DNA of 64,000 nt from Psychroserpens luteus. Its GTDB lineage: Bacteria; Bacteroidota; Bacteroidia; Flavobacteriales; Flavobacteriaceae. How positions within the stretch are numbered: the first letter of the stretch is position 1; each line of letters starts with the position of its first letter. Of this stretch, positions 9,669 through 17,769 are shown piece after piece. The translations under genes were made by a program, and so were the position numbers. The stretch covers positions 1 to 64,000 of the forward strand of contig NZ_JADILU010000004.1 in assembly GCF_015319355.1 (NCBI RefSeq). Reading direction: 5' to 3'. The notes under the pieces are model-generated. The model worked only from the letters and a program-made list of their open reading frames with translations, was not told where the DNA came from and ran no database searches.

Positions 9669-11237
9669 ATGAAAAAAATAGTATCAATCGCGCTATTACT
9701 ATTGGCGACGACATTTACTTTTGCTCAAGACATCTCAATCACTCAGAGTGAGATTTTTAAAGACAAAAAGAAAAACTCTTATTTAACTTTAACATTAGAA
9801 GCCGAAGATGGTGGTATTGTGACTATACGTCAATATCACTCAGGATTTGGGCTTAGATTAAAAGGTTATTACATTCAATATTTTGATGCTAATCTAAAGC
9901 TTGTTAAAGAATTAGATTATGAAGTAAAAAATAAAACGATAAGAAATGCTTTTTTAAAAGATGGTCAATTACATCTTATAGAAATTGAACAAGAAAAGAA
10001 AGAAGATCGAATTGCTATAAATGTATCATCTTCCGATTTGAACAATCTAAGTTTCACTTCTAGAAACCTATTGACATTTACAGAAGATAATGTTAAGAAA
10101 TACTTCGGCCTTATGCTTTTCGGTAACGGTTGGAATCAGGCAGATGGAGATCATATGGGAGATGTAGTTCTGTCTGCAAATGAAAAGTTTTTTGCCATCA
10201 ATTTTGATTTTAAAAACAAAGAAAAAGAAACACACAAGGTATTTGTATTCAATGATAACTTTGACATGGTTTACGAAAAACTAATTGTAAAAGATATTAA
10301 AGACAAATTATTCATTTATAGTGATTTTGATGTTGATGGCGAAGATGGAACTATTTATTTTTTAGGTAAAGCCTATGAAAATGGTAAACGTAAATCTAAA
10401 AAAGATGGTAAGGTCAACTATCACTTTGAACTCAATAAGATCAATGCCGAAGGTGAAAAAACAGTAAATTTTAAAAATGAAGAAAATTATATTCAATCCT
10501 TATCATTAGTGGTTAACGAAGATCGATTAGCATGTGTAGGATTCTACGGAAAAAAAGAAGCCTATAAACTCAATGGTGTTTGTATCTACGACCTCAACCC
10601 TAAAACTTTAGAAACCAATTATAGTAAATTTAATGAATTCTCTGCTGAGTTCATGACAGATAAATATGGTAACAAAGAGGGAAAAAAGAAACGTAAGAAA
10701 GAGAAAGGCATCAATAATATTGATTTTAAAGGTGTATATCTAATGGCCAACAATGATATTTTAGTAAATGCTGAAGAGTTTTACATCACAACGCATACAA
10801 CAATGGGAGCTAATGGTTCAATGTCGACAATAACTATTTACCATTATAATGATATCATGGCAATGCGATTGGACGCTAATGGCAATTTGAAATGGGCAAG
10901 AAACATTAATAAAGCTCAAACAGGAACTGTTAATAGTTCTTTTACAACATTACCAGTTGGAGAGTCCACTTACTTTTTTATTAACTGCTCTGATAAAGTG
11001 AAAAAATTAAGTGCTGATAGAATTTCTTTTAAACAAACATCCTCTAAAAAATCTAATCTTTATGCAATCTCTATTGACAACGATGGTAATTTTGATTATA
11101 AAAAACTCATAGATGATAAAGATTCTAAGGTCTATTACAAAGTAAATGATGGTGTTATTAATATGAATAATAATACTGTCTTTTTATTAGGAGAACGCAA
11201 GAAAAAAGGACAAATCTTAAAATTAAAAGTCAACTAA
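9669..11237 (+). CDS. Exported protein of unknown function
   Basis: The 522-aa protein begins with a clear signal peptide (MKKIVSIALLLLATTFTFAQ, cleavage after residue 19 or 20). The mature part is rich in beta-strand-like segments and lysine, with repeated 'F..D.D...V/YEK' and 'DGTIYFLGKAYENGKRKSKKDGK' stretches suggestive of a beta-propeller, but no motif I can name. It has no T9SS sorting domain and no lipobox. It has its own terminator, and the upstream gap also contains one, so it is probably transcribed alone. Function is not assigned; a propeller-like periplasmic protein is only a guess from strand periodicity. Confidence 0.7.
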   Translation: MKKIVSIALLLLATTFTFAQDISITQSEIFKDKKKNSYLTLTLEAEDGGIVTIRQYHSGFGLRLKGYYIQYFDANLKLVKELDYEVKNKTIRNAFLKDGQLHLIEIEQEKKEDRIAINVSSSDLNNLSFTSRNLLTFTEDNVKKYFGLMLFGNGWNQADGDHMGDVVLSANEKFFAINFDFKNKEKETHKVFVFNDNFDMVYEKLIVKDIKDKLFIYSDFDVDGEDGTIYFLGKAYENGKRKSKKDGKVNYHFELNKINAEGEKTVNFKNEENYIQSLSLVVNEDRLACVGFYGKKEAYKLNGVCIYDLNPKTLETNYSKFNEFSAEFMTDKYGNKEGKKKRKKEKGINNIDFKGVYLMANNDILVNAEEFYITTHTTMGANGSMSTITIYHYNDIMAMRLDANGNLKWARNINKAQTGTVNSSFTTLPVGESTYFFINCSDKVKKLSADRISFKQTSSKKSNLYAISIDNDGNFDYKKLIDDKDSKVYYKVNDGVINMNNNTVFLLGERKKKGQILKLKVN

Positions 11238-11260
11238 ACAGATTTCTTTAATGAATAATA

Positions 11261-11297
11261 AAGCCTGCAAGAAAACAAATCTTGCAGGCTTTTTTTT
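11261..11297. terminator. Strong bidirectional terminator
   Basis: AAGCCTGCAAG (11261-11271) and CTTGCAGGCTT (11281-11291) form a perfect 11-bp stem with a 9-base loop and a T8 tail. It lies between two convergent genes, the exported protein ending at 11237 and the LytTR regulator ending at 11329, and can serve both. Confidence 0.92.
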
Positions 11298-11328
11298 ATA
11301 TAAATATATTATAAACTAATAGTAAAAA

Positions 11329-12072
11329 TCAAAAGCTCAACTGCTCTTTAAACAAGTAAGATTGTCGTCTGGAGATTTCAATTTCTTCTCCAGATTGCAT
11401 TTCAATTTTCAGTTTCCCATTAAACCAGGAAATCACTTTTTTTACGTGATGGATGTTTATAATCTGTTGTCTATTGGCTCTAAAAAAAACTTCAGGTGGG
11501 AGTTTTTCTTCTATCTGCGCCAAAGATTTATAAATTAAAGGCTTGTTATTTTCAAAAAAGACACGCGTATAATTACCTACAATTTCAAAAAGCGTAATGT
11601 CTTGAATTTTGACTAACCAACACTTTTCTCCATCCTTAATGAATATTTGTTTATCGAGGTTTAAAACATCTTCTTTAGACTCATCTTCGGAAATTTTAAT
11701 TTCTGGATCTTTTGTTGCATTCTCAATAACCTTTTCTATACTTTTTGAAAATCGTTTTTGATTGATTGGTTTTAATAAATAATCAAAAGCGTTGTACTCA
11801 AAAGATTTTATAGCATATTCATCAAAAGCTGTGGTAAAAATAGTAATGGGAACATCATCGAGCATTTCAAGAAGCTCAAAACCATCTTTTTCTGGCATAT
11901 TAATATCCAAAAACAACAAATCTGGTTTCGTCTCATTGATAAGTTTAAAACCATCATCTACGTTTTCTGCTTCACCTAAAAGTTCAATTTCTTGATGTGT
12001 TTTTATCAACTCTTTTAACTCATTACGAGCTAAACGAGAATCTTCAACAATTACAGCTTTTAAAGTGATCAT
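11329..12072 (-). CDS. LytTR-family response regulator
   Basis: This 247-aa regulator has a receiver domain (residues 1 to about 120) with the acidic pocket 'VEDSRLARNE' and phosphoacceptor Asp56 in 'LLFLDINMPEKDG'. 'TTAFDEYAIKSFEYNAFDYLLKP' supplies the conserved T and K. The C-terminal LytTR DNA-binding domain contains 'IFIKDGEKCWLVKIQDITLFEIVGNYTRVFF' and 'FFRANRQQIINIHHVKKV'. LytTR proteins bind pairs of about 9-bp direct repeats spaced one or two helical turns apart, and such pairs are present at 13831-13860 and 16293-16322. The start overlaps the kinase stop (ATGA), so the two are co-translated. It is the last gene of a leftward three-gene unit. Confidence 0.93.
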   Translation of the reverse strand: MITLKAVIVEDSRLARNELKELIKTHQEIELLGEAENVDDGFKLINETKPDLLFLDINMPEKDGFELLEMLDDVPITIFTTAFDEYAIKSFEYNAFDYLLKPINQKRFSKSIEKVIENATKDPEIKISEDESKEDVLNLDKQIFIKDGEKCWLVKIQDITLFEIVGNYTRVFFENNKPLIYKSLAQIEEKLPPEVFFRANRQQIINIHHVKKVISWFNGKLKIEMQSGEEIEISRRQSYLFKEQLSF

Positions 12073-13127
12073 GACAACGGTATTTTTATAGTAGCAACCA
12101 CCTGATTTTCTATTTCCGTTATATTGAAAGTTGCCTTTTTTGAATACAATAAATCCAAGCGTTGCTCAATATTTTTTAGGCCTAATTGGGTTGAGTTTTC
12201 ATGTTTTTTAATTGTACCAGAGTTCGTGACTTCTATTTTTAAAAATTCCGAAGTAACCTCTGTAGTCAATACAACCTTACCTCCACTTTTTAAGTTTGAA
12301 ACCCCATGCTTAATGGCATTTTCAATCAGCATTTGGATAATCATTGGCGGAATTTGCTTCGTCAATGATTGGTCATCAATATGAGTTTCAAATTGCAAAC
12401 GATCCTCAAACTGAATTTTAGAAATCTCCACATAATTATCTACCATTTCTAACTCGTCTTCAAGTGCAATAGAGCTCACATCATTTTTTGTAAGTGAATA
12501 GCGTAAAGTTTCAGATAAACTCGTAAGCATACTTCTCGCCTTGTCAACATCTTCTAACATCAACCCTCTAATATTATTTAAGCTGTTAAACATAAAATGC
12601 GGATTGATTTGTCCTTTCAATGTATTTAGCTGAGATTCTTTTAAACTCGTTTGCAATTGTGCTTGGCGCAACTTAATTGTGTTGAGATAATAATAAATTT
12701 TTATGGCGAAAACGACAAACAACCATACAATAAAATAAGTAGTAAAATGTGGTACATTAGTCATTTTCATGAGAAACGTAACAGTTGAATCTTTTTCTAA
12801 AAAATAGTGTGCAAGAATACTAAGCATTGGCCAAAGCAAAAGATGATAGATGACCTGTGTTAGTATAAATACAGCTACCAGTTTAAATACATCCTTTTTA
12901 GTAAAATTGGCGACATTGAAATAATTCTCTAAATAAAACAGAATAATGAAAGACAAGGAAAAACCTAAAAATCCACAGACAAAACCTTCAGAAATTAAGT
13001 AATATAAACGATTGACATCCATGCTTTCAGAATAAGAAACCTTATCAAGCGTGAGCATAAAAAATGCGAAGGCAATCCATCCTATGAAATTTAAAATCCA
13101 GTATTTATAATTTGTAATTAATTTCAT
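12069..13127 (-). CDS. LytS/YehU-type sensor histidine kinase
   Basis: The 352-aa protein has four predicted membrane helices in residues 10-150 with no large extracytoplasmic sensor. A short coiled segment follows ('IKLRQAQLQTSLKESQLNTLKGQ'), then the His_kinase motif 'GQINPHFMFNSLNNIR' with His177, and a compact ATPase domain ('PPMIIQMLIENAIKHGV', 'LGLKNIEQRLDLLY'). It should autophosphorylate and pass phosphate to Asp56 of the overlapping LytTR regulator. The signal is unknown; a membrane-embedded or membrane-stress cue fits the topology. The upstream membrane protein is 42 bases away and may be part of the sensing unit. Confidence 0.93.
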   Translation of the reverse strand: MKLITNYKYWILNFIGWIAFAFFMLTLDKVSYSESMDVNRLYYLISEGFVCGFLGFSLSFIILFYLENYFNVANFTKKDVFKLVAVFILTQVIYHLLLWPMLSILAHYFLEKDSTVTFLMKMTNVPHFTTYFIVWLFVVFAIKIYYYLNTIKLRQAQLQTSLKESQLNTLKGQINPHFMFNSLNNIRGLMLEDVDKARSMLTSLSETLRYSLTKNDVSSIALEDELEMVDNYVEISKIQFEDRLQFETHIDDQSLTKQIPPMIIQMLIENAIKHGVSNLKSGGKVVLTTEVTSEFLKIEVTNSGTIKKHENSTQLGLKNIEQRLDLLYSKKATFNITEIENQVVATIKIPLS

Positions 13128-13169
13128 TTAGTGTTGTGTCATGAAATGATTGAAGTTATTGAATAACTC

Positions 13170-13679
13170 TTATATATAAGATGCTAACTCTAGTTCACTT
13201 TCTAGTCCTTCAATTATTTTATCCATTTTCTTATAGGCTAGATTTCCAAAAAATGATACCGCTGCAATATAACATATCATAACCAAAATTGCCTGACCTT
13301 TTGACTCCAAAAAAGATATAGCAAACGGTAAAAGTGATAGCATCCAAAAACTCATAAAATACATTTCGTATTTTTTTCGCTTTTTTATGTAGCTTTTAAA
13401 AGTTGTAATACTCGAAATTAATGATGTTTGCGTATACGATTTCTGCTTAATACCTTTTAATGATAAATACTTAACCATATAGTAAGCGAGACCTAAAATC
13501 CCAATACACAATAAGACTACTTCTAAAGTTTGATCTCGTGATAGATAAATGATTTTTAAAGACACTATAATAAGTATAAAGCAAGATAATTTCGCCATTA
13601 CTGACCCTTTTAATAAGGCTCTAAATGTTTGAAGTTGCTTTTGAAAATTGTCTTTTATTTTTGGATTATTGAGTTTCAT
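13170..13679 (-). CDS. Small membrane protein upstream of the LytTR two-component system
   Basis: The 169-aa protein has four hydrophobic segments (about residues 30-48, 53-70, 105-122 and 130-147), a basic cytoplasmic stretch ('YIKKRKKYEMYF') and an acidic C-terminus. I recognise no family. It is the first gene of the leftward unit that continues into the kinase and regulator. A LytTR-like direct repeat lies about 150 bases upstream of its start, which suggests the unit controls its own expression. It could be an accessory sensor, or the output being regulated. Confidence 0.7.
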   Translation of the reverse strand: MKLNNPKIKDNFQKQLQTFRALLKGSVMAKLSCFILIIVSLKIIYLSRDQTLEVVLLCIGILGLAYYMVKYLSLKGIKQKSYTQTSLISSITTFKSYIKKRKKYEMYFMSFWMLSLLPFAISFLESKGQAILVMICYIAAVSFFGNLAYKKMDKIIEGLESELELASYI

Positions 13680-13830
13680 AACTATTGTTTTTAAATGGTT
13701 TTTTAATTCAGAAAAAGGATGATGATAATGTCTAGAATTGTTTTAATTATTGTAATCATAATAATGTTCGTTTAATTGATTGAGTATAAAAATAACTCCC
13801 TATGTTAAATATTCCTATGAAATTATGATG

Positions 13831-13860
13831 AGCGGTAAATAGGTTATGTCGAACGGAAAA
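13831..13860 (-). promoter_or_regulatory. Predicted LytTR-binding direct repeat, site 1
   Basis: On the minus strand TTTTCCGTTC and TTTACCGCTC are direct repeats whose CCG cores are exactly 21 bp apart (plus-strand AGCGGT at 13831 and AACGGA at 13852). The second half matches the general LytTR consensus ([TA][AC][CA]GTTN[AG][TG]) at 8 of 9 positions. The site lies upstream of the membrane protein/kinase/regulator unit and is matched by site 2. Confidence 0.65.
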
Positions 13861-13869
13861 CCTAAATAA

Positions 13870-13904
13870 AAAGAGGTTGAACAACTGTTCTGTTCAACCT
13901 CTTT
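13870..13904 (-). terminator. Terminator after the S9 peptidase gene
   Basis: AAAGAGGTTGAACA (13870-13883) and TGTTCAACCTCTTT (13891-13904) form a perfect 14-bp stem with a 7-base loop. On the minus strand it follows the peptidase stop by 12 bases and leads into a T-rich tract. Confidence 0.9.
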
Positions 13905-13916
13905 ATTGATTGGTTA

Positions 13917-16205
13917 TTATTTTAGATGCTGAGCAAAGAACCCTAGAATCGTTTCATACAATTCAATTCTATTAGCTTCATGTGCAAATCCATGGCCTTC
14001 ATCGTACTTTACCATATATGGAACATGGATGCCTCTGGCTCTCATATTTTGAACAATTTGATCTGCTTGTTCTATTTTAACTCTTGGGTCATTTGCTCCT
14101 TGAATCACTAATAAAGGCTGTGAAATTTTATCTGCATTTAATGCTGGAGACACTTCGGTCATGATTTTATGTTCTTCGGAAACTTCTGGATCATAAAACC
14201 TGTCCTTATACCATTGTATGTAGGATTTACGTACTCCAGAGAAATTCTCTAATAAAGAAAATAAGTTAGACACACCAACATAATCTACACCACAGATGTA
14301 CATATCTGGAGTTTTTATTAAACTCTGTAAGGTTGCCAAACCACCATAACTCGCACCATAAACCGCTACTTTATCTTTATCTACCCAAACGTTTTTGATG
14401 ACAAAATTTACACCATCTTCTAAATCCTCAATCATAGATCGACCTATTTGCTTATGTCCAGAAATTTGAAACGCTTTACCATAACCACCAGAACCTCTGT
14501 AATTAATTTGTAATGTTGCATAACCTCTACTCGCAAATAATTGCGCTTCATTATTAAAAGTCCAACTATTTCTTACTCCAAATGGTCCACCATGCGGATT
14601 CAAAATTAAAGGCACTTGCTCTCCATTTAACGCTGCTTTTGGTAAGGTGATATAACCATGTAAAGTTTTACCATCACGACTTGTAAAGCTTATTGGCTTC
14701 ATTTCTGCCAAATCCTTTTCATCTAAATGAGGCAACATATTTGCAAGCTCTTCTACTGTGTTCTTTTCTAAATCATACAAATAGTAGATCCCTCTTAATT
14801 TGTCACTTGAGATATGAACAATAAATTTAGTTTCATTTTTATCATAACTTAAAATTGAGATTTCTTTATCACCAAACTCCTTTGCAAGTCTTTTATATAT
14901 CTTTTTGTAGAATTTGCTTACAGGTACCAAAGTCTTTTTTGCTCCTTCATACGAATAGAAATCAACTTCATAGTTTCTGTTTTTAGATGAAATAACCATG
15001 TTATCTATTTCATAAGTATCATTTTTGAAAACAGTTTCTAATTTTTTATTAGTTTTCATATCATACTTATAAATCTCATATTTATCACTCTCTACATTAC
15101 TCACTAAATAGACATCATCGGGATTTTTTGTCGTGTAATCAAAAGCTAAAATGAGATCGTTGTTATCAAAGTCGGTTTTATTTCTGAATTCAAATTCCTT
15201 TGTTTCTGAGTTTTTAAAGAAGTTTTCAAAGTACTTTCCTTCTTTTAATTTTGAATAGGCTCTCAAAACTCCATCATTATCAAAAATATAATCAGAAATA
15301 GGAGTTTTTGGATCTGTATTTTCAAATAACTTTTCAAGTTCACCTGTATTGATATTAATTTTAAATGGTTCAAATAATTCCTCATTATCCTTATTCATAG
15401 TCACTACCATATGATTAGGATCATCTTGCAAAACGTTTTCTAATTCCACCATTGTTTTATCGTAAGGTGTCAACTCAACGTTATTAGATCCATCAGGATT
15501 AGCTCCAAATAAATGATAGTTTTCATTTCCACCTTTGTCTTGGAGATAGATTAAACGATCATTACCCTTCCAGAAATAAGCACGTACTAAATCTTCTTTT
15601 TCGTAAATGGCTGTAATCTCTTCATTAGTCTTAAGATTCTTGACAATGACGTTATTTTTTCCGTTTTCATCTTTTCTTCGGAAAGAAATGTAGTTTCCAT
15701 TTGGCGAAATTCTAAACGTAGACAGCTTAGGCTTTTCAAAAAAATCTTCTACTGTATATTTAAAAGATGATGTTTCTAATGCAGCAATTCCCCTTAATTC
15801 TTCGTCACTTGATGGTAAAGAAGTATCACCTGGAAGCGTTTTTACGGTTTTGATTAAATTGAATACATAATCTTTACCCGATTCTGTGTAAGTTCCTTTT
15901 AGCTGACTTTCACTTAATTCTCCTATATATTTGAGGTCATATTCTTCAGATTCTATCGTTAGTGTTAGATTATTAAACTCTGTTTTTTCTATAGGAATAC
16001 CCATTGCTCCTTGAATAGGCACGTCAAATGTAGAAGAGTAAACTCCGTTTACCTCTTCGACGTTGAAATTCATTTCTAAGGTCATGTCTTCAAGTTTTAA
16101 TTCTCCTGTCCAAGTTCCTGTTATCTCTTGTGCTTGTAACAACAATGTTCCCATCAATGCGATGGTACTTGTGATGTACTTAATTTTTTTGATGTAATTT
16201 TTCAT
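13917..16205 (-). CDS. Secreted S9-family (prolyl oligopeptidase/acylaminoacyl-peptidase-like) serine peptidase
   Basis: The 762-aa protein has a signal peptide (about 1-25, ending LQAQ). A lipocalin-like beta domain of about 110 residues ('ITGTWTGELKLEDMTLEMNFNV') follows, then a seven-bladed propeller region and a C-terminal alpha/beta-hydrolase. The catalytic triad is visible: Ser619 in GASYGG, Asp706 in 'GANDPRV' and His738 in 'EGHGFAHE'. Such enzymes cleave peptides, usually at the N-terminus or after proline; placement is probably periplasmic. The N-terminal domain is extra compared with the minimal S9C enzyme. It is transcribed alone, with a strong terminator 12 bases downstream. A LytTR-like site about 90 bases upstream suggests control by the adjacent two-component system. 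Confidence 0.92.
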   Translation of the reverse strand: MKNYIKKIKYITSTIALMGTLLLQAQEITGTWTGELKLEDMTLEMNFNVEEVNGVYSSTFDVPIQGAMGIPIEKTEFNNLTLTIESEEYDLKYIGELSESQLKGTYTESGKDYVFNLIKTVKTLPGDTSLPSSDEELRGIAALETSSFKYTVEDFFEKPKLSTFRISPNGNYISFRRKDENGKNNVIVKNLKTNEEITAIYEKEDLVRAYFWKGNDRLIYLQDKGGNENYHLFGANPDGSNNVELTPYDKTMVELENVLQDDPNHMVVTMNKDNEELFEPFKININTGELEKLFENTDPKTPISDYIFDNDGVLRAYSKLKEGKYFENFFKNSETKEFEFRNKTDFDNNDLILAFDYTTKNPDDVYLVSNVESDKYEIYKYDMKTNKKLETVFKNDTYEIDNMVISSKNRNYEVDFYSYEGAKKTLVPVSKFYKKIYKRLAKEFGDKEISILSYDKNETKFIVHISSDKLRGIYYLYDLEKNTVEELANMLPHLDEKDLAEMKPISFTSRDGKTLHGYITLPKAALNGEQVPLILNPHGGPFGVRNSWTFNNEAQLFASRGYATLQINYRGSGGYGKAFQISGHKQIGRSMIEDLEDGVNFVIKNVWVDKDKVAVYGASYGGLATLQSLIKTPDMYICGVDYVGVSNLFSLLENFSGVRKSYIQWYKDRFYDPEVSEEHKIMTEVSPALNADKISQPLLVIQGANDPRVKIEQADQIVQNMRARGIHVPYMVKYDEGHGFAHEANRIELYETILGFFAQHLK

Positions 16206-16292
16206 GATTTTTAATATTTATAATGTGATTATTTTATTAATAACATGATAAAACTACAGCATCACCTTTGAGAAATTATCTAAAATATGATG

Positions 16293-16322
16293 AACGGTAA
16301 AATGATTTATGTAAACGGAAAA
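16293..16322 (-). promoter_or_regulatory. Predicted LytTR-binding direct repeat, site 2
   Basis: On the minus strand TTTTCCGTTT and TTTACCGTTC are direct repeats with CCGTT cores 21 bp apart (plus-strand AACGGT at 16293 and AACGGA at 16314). ACCGTTCAT fits the LytTR consensus at all nine positions. Spacing and flanks (TTTTCCGTT, ACATAA, CATCAT) are shared with site 1. The site precedes the S9 peptidase gene. Confidence 0.68.
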
Positions 16323-16350
16323 CAGGTCTAGAAACAAATCTTTATGACAC

Positions 16351-16389
16351 AAAAAAAACCGTTAAATCATCTGTAAAATGACATAACGG
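16351..16389 (-). terminator. Terminator after the SDR gene
   Basis: CCGTTA (16359-16364) pairs with TAACGG (16384-16389), and TCAT/ATGA can extend the fold inside. On the minus strand the hairpin is followed by T8 (16358-16351). It ends transcription from the SDR gene before the S9 promoter region. Confidence 0.8.
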
Positions 16390-16414
16390 GTCTTGAGTTA
16401 ATTATATAAAAATA

Positions 16415-17139
16415 TTAGTTACTTGGTGGTGTTTTAGGACGTACTTCTATTTTACTTGGTAAAGTTCTAGGATTCATTTTTAACAAATCGACTACCAATT
16501 CTCCAATATCTTCGATTTGAATTTTCCATGCACCTTTGTCGCTTGGCTCATTTCCGTTGAAATGAGTAGAAACAGATCCTGGCATTATAGTACTTACTTT
16601 TATTCCGTGTTTACGCAAATCAAGCATAACCGCTTGCGTAAAACCTGTGACTCCAAATTTACTAGCGTTATAAGCAGATCCTCCTGCAAAGAAATTAGCT
16701 CCTGCCAAACTTGAAATCGTAATATAATACCCTTTTGATTTTTTAAGATGATCCACACTTGCTTTTATCGAATTAAAAGCACCTGTGAGATTAGTATCTA
16801 TAACATCATTCCATTGTTCGGGAGTTAAGTCTTCTATGCTTCCAAAATGTCCTAAACCAGCATTGGCAATGACGATATCTAATTGACCAAACGTATCAAT
16901 AGCTTGTTTTACTGCTGCTACTTGGCTTTCTAAAAACCGAACATCTGCTTCAACACCTATTATATGTCCTTTGAATTTGTTTTCTCACCTAATTCTTTAG
17001 CTACTTTATTTGACGAAGCTTCTGTTCTACTAGTAATGACAACTTTAAGCCCTTGATTTAGTAATGCTTCTGCAATACCGTAGCCAATTCCTTTTGTTCC
17101 ACCTGTGATAAGTGCAACTTTATTTTTTAATGTATTCAT
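16415..17139 (-). pseudogene. Short-chain dehydrogenase/reductase, disrupted by a single-base frameshift
   Basis: Read on the minus strand from ATG 17139, the frame encodes the SDR N-terminus 'NKVALITGGTKGIGYGIAEALLNQGLKVVITSRTEASS', then hits a stop after 'KTNSKDI'. The neighbouring frame continues seamlessly with 'GHIIGVEADVRFLESQ', 'LDIVIANAGLG', the catalytic 'ISSLAGANFFAGGSAYNASKFG' (Ser, then YxxxK) and the C-terminus. One extra A in the run at 16980-16983 would restore a single 241-aa SDR. Cofactor loop, NAG motif and active site are otherwise intact, so this is a very recent mutation, a phase-variation-like slip, or a sequencing error. The substrate cannot be told from sequence. A downstream internal start could still yield a C-terminal fragment. 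Confidence 0.85.
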
Positions 17140-17218
17140 TATTTTGTTTTTCGGTTTAACACAAGTTACAAAACAATGAAACTAAAAAGAAGTTTAAGAT
17201 GTTATGGAAATGATAAAA

Positions 17219-17740
17219 TTATTTTTTCGGCGGAAAACCCTCAAGCACCTTTTCTACAAGCGCTATAAATTGAGCTTCGCGTTTTTCGGGAGATGCGTTA
17301 GGTTTGTAATTAGATTCAGAAACTGCTTGCCAAAAAAGTTGGTCATTACTTTCATCTACAAAGTCAAAAATGATTTCTCGTCCAAGTTGACTTTGACCTA
17401 TTGGTAATCCTATTGAAATTCCGCCACCAACATTTCTTCCAGAGCCACCAACACCTACTCCAACATTGTTATTTCGTTGTTGCTGAAATTCGCTAGACTT
17501 AATATCTACTAAAAAATCTGGAGTCTGAGATAATGTATAACCTCTACTTTGCATGGCATCATCAAATGCTTTGAACAAACGTTTTGAGTCTAATTCACTC
17601 ATTCCTGTATTCACATCAGAAAAATAGTTATAGGTTTTGTATTGTGTAAAATCACGCGTTTTTTCGTAATCGTAATTGACTCTAATTGAAGAACAGGAAG
17701 TCAATAGTATGACTGTTAGTAAGAGATATAGATTTTTCAT
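17219..17740 (-). CDS. DUF4136 lipoprotein
   Basis: This 173-aa protein begins MKNLYLLLTVILLTSCSS with a lipobox (LTSC, Cys16), so it is a predicted lipoprotein. The mature part follows the DUF4136 pattern: 'VNYDYEKTRDFTQYKTYNYF', then 'AFDDAMQSRGYTLSQTPDFLVDIK', a glycine-rich hinge ('GVGVGGSGRNVGGGISIGLPIG') and 'GREIIFDFVDESNDQLFWQAVSE'. The family is widespread in Bacteroidota and Proteobacteria and its function is unknown. It follows the LRR/T9SS gene by 29 bases on the same strand and may be co-transcribed with it. Confidence 0.88.
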   Translation of the reverse strand: MKNLYLLLTVILLTSCSSIRVNYDYEKTRDFTQYKTYNYFSDVNTGMSELDSKRLFKAFDDAMQSRGYTLSQTPDFLVDIKSSEFQQQRNNNVGVGVGGSGRNVGGGISIGLPIGQSQLGREIIFDFVDESNDQLFWQAVSESNYKPNASPEKREAQFIALVEKVLEGFPPKK

Positions 17741-17769
17741 TGCCTTTTTTATTTTAAAAGTAGCAAAAA

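Noticed and set aside
13170-13679. Assigning the small membrane protein to a named sensor family
   Set aside because: Only hydrophobic helices are visible and no motif supports a family, so it is left unassigned.
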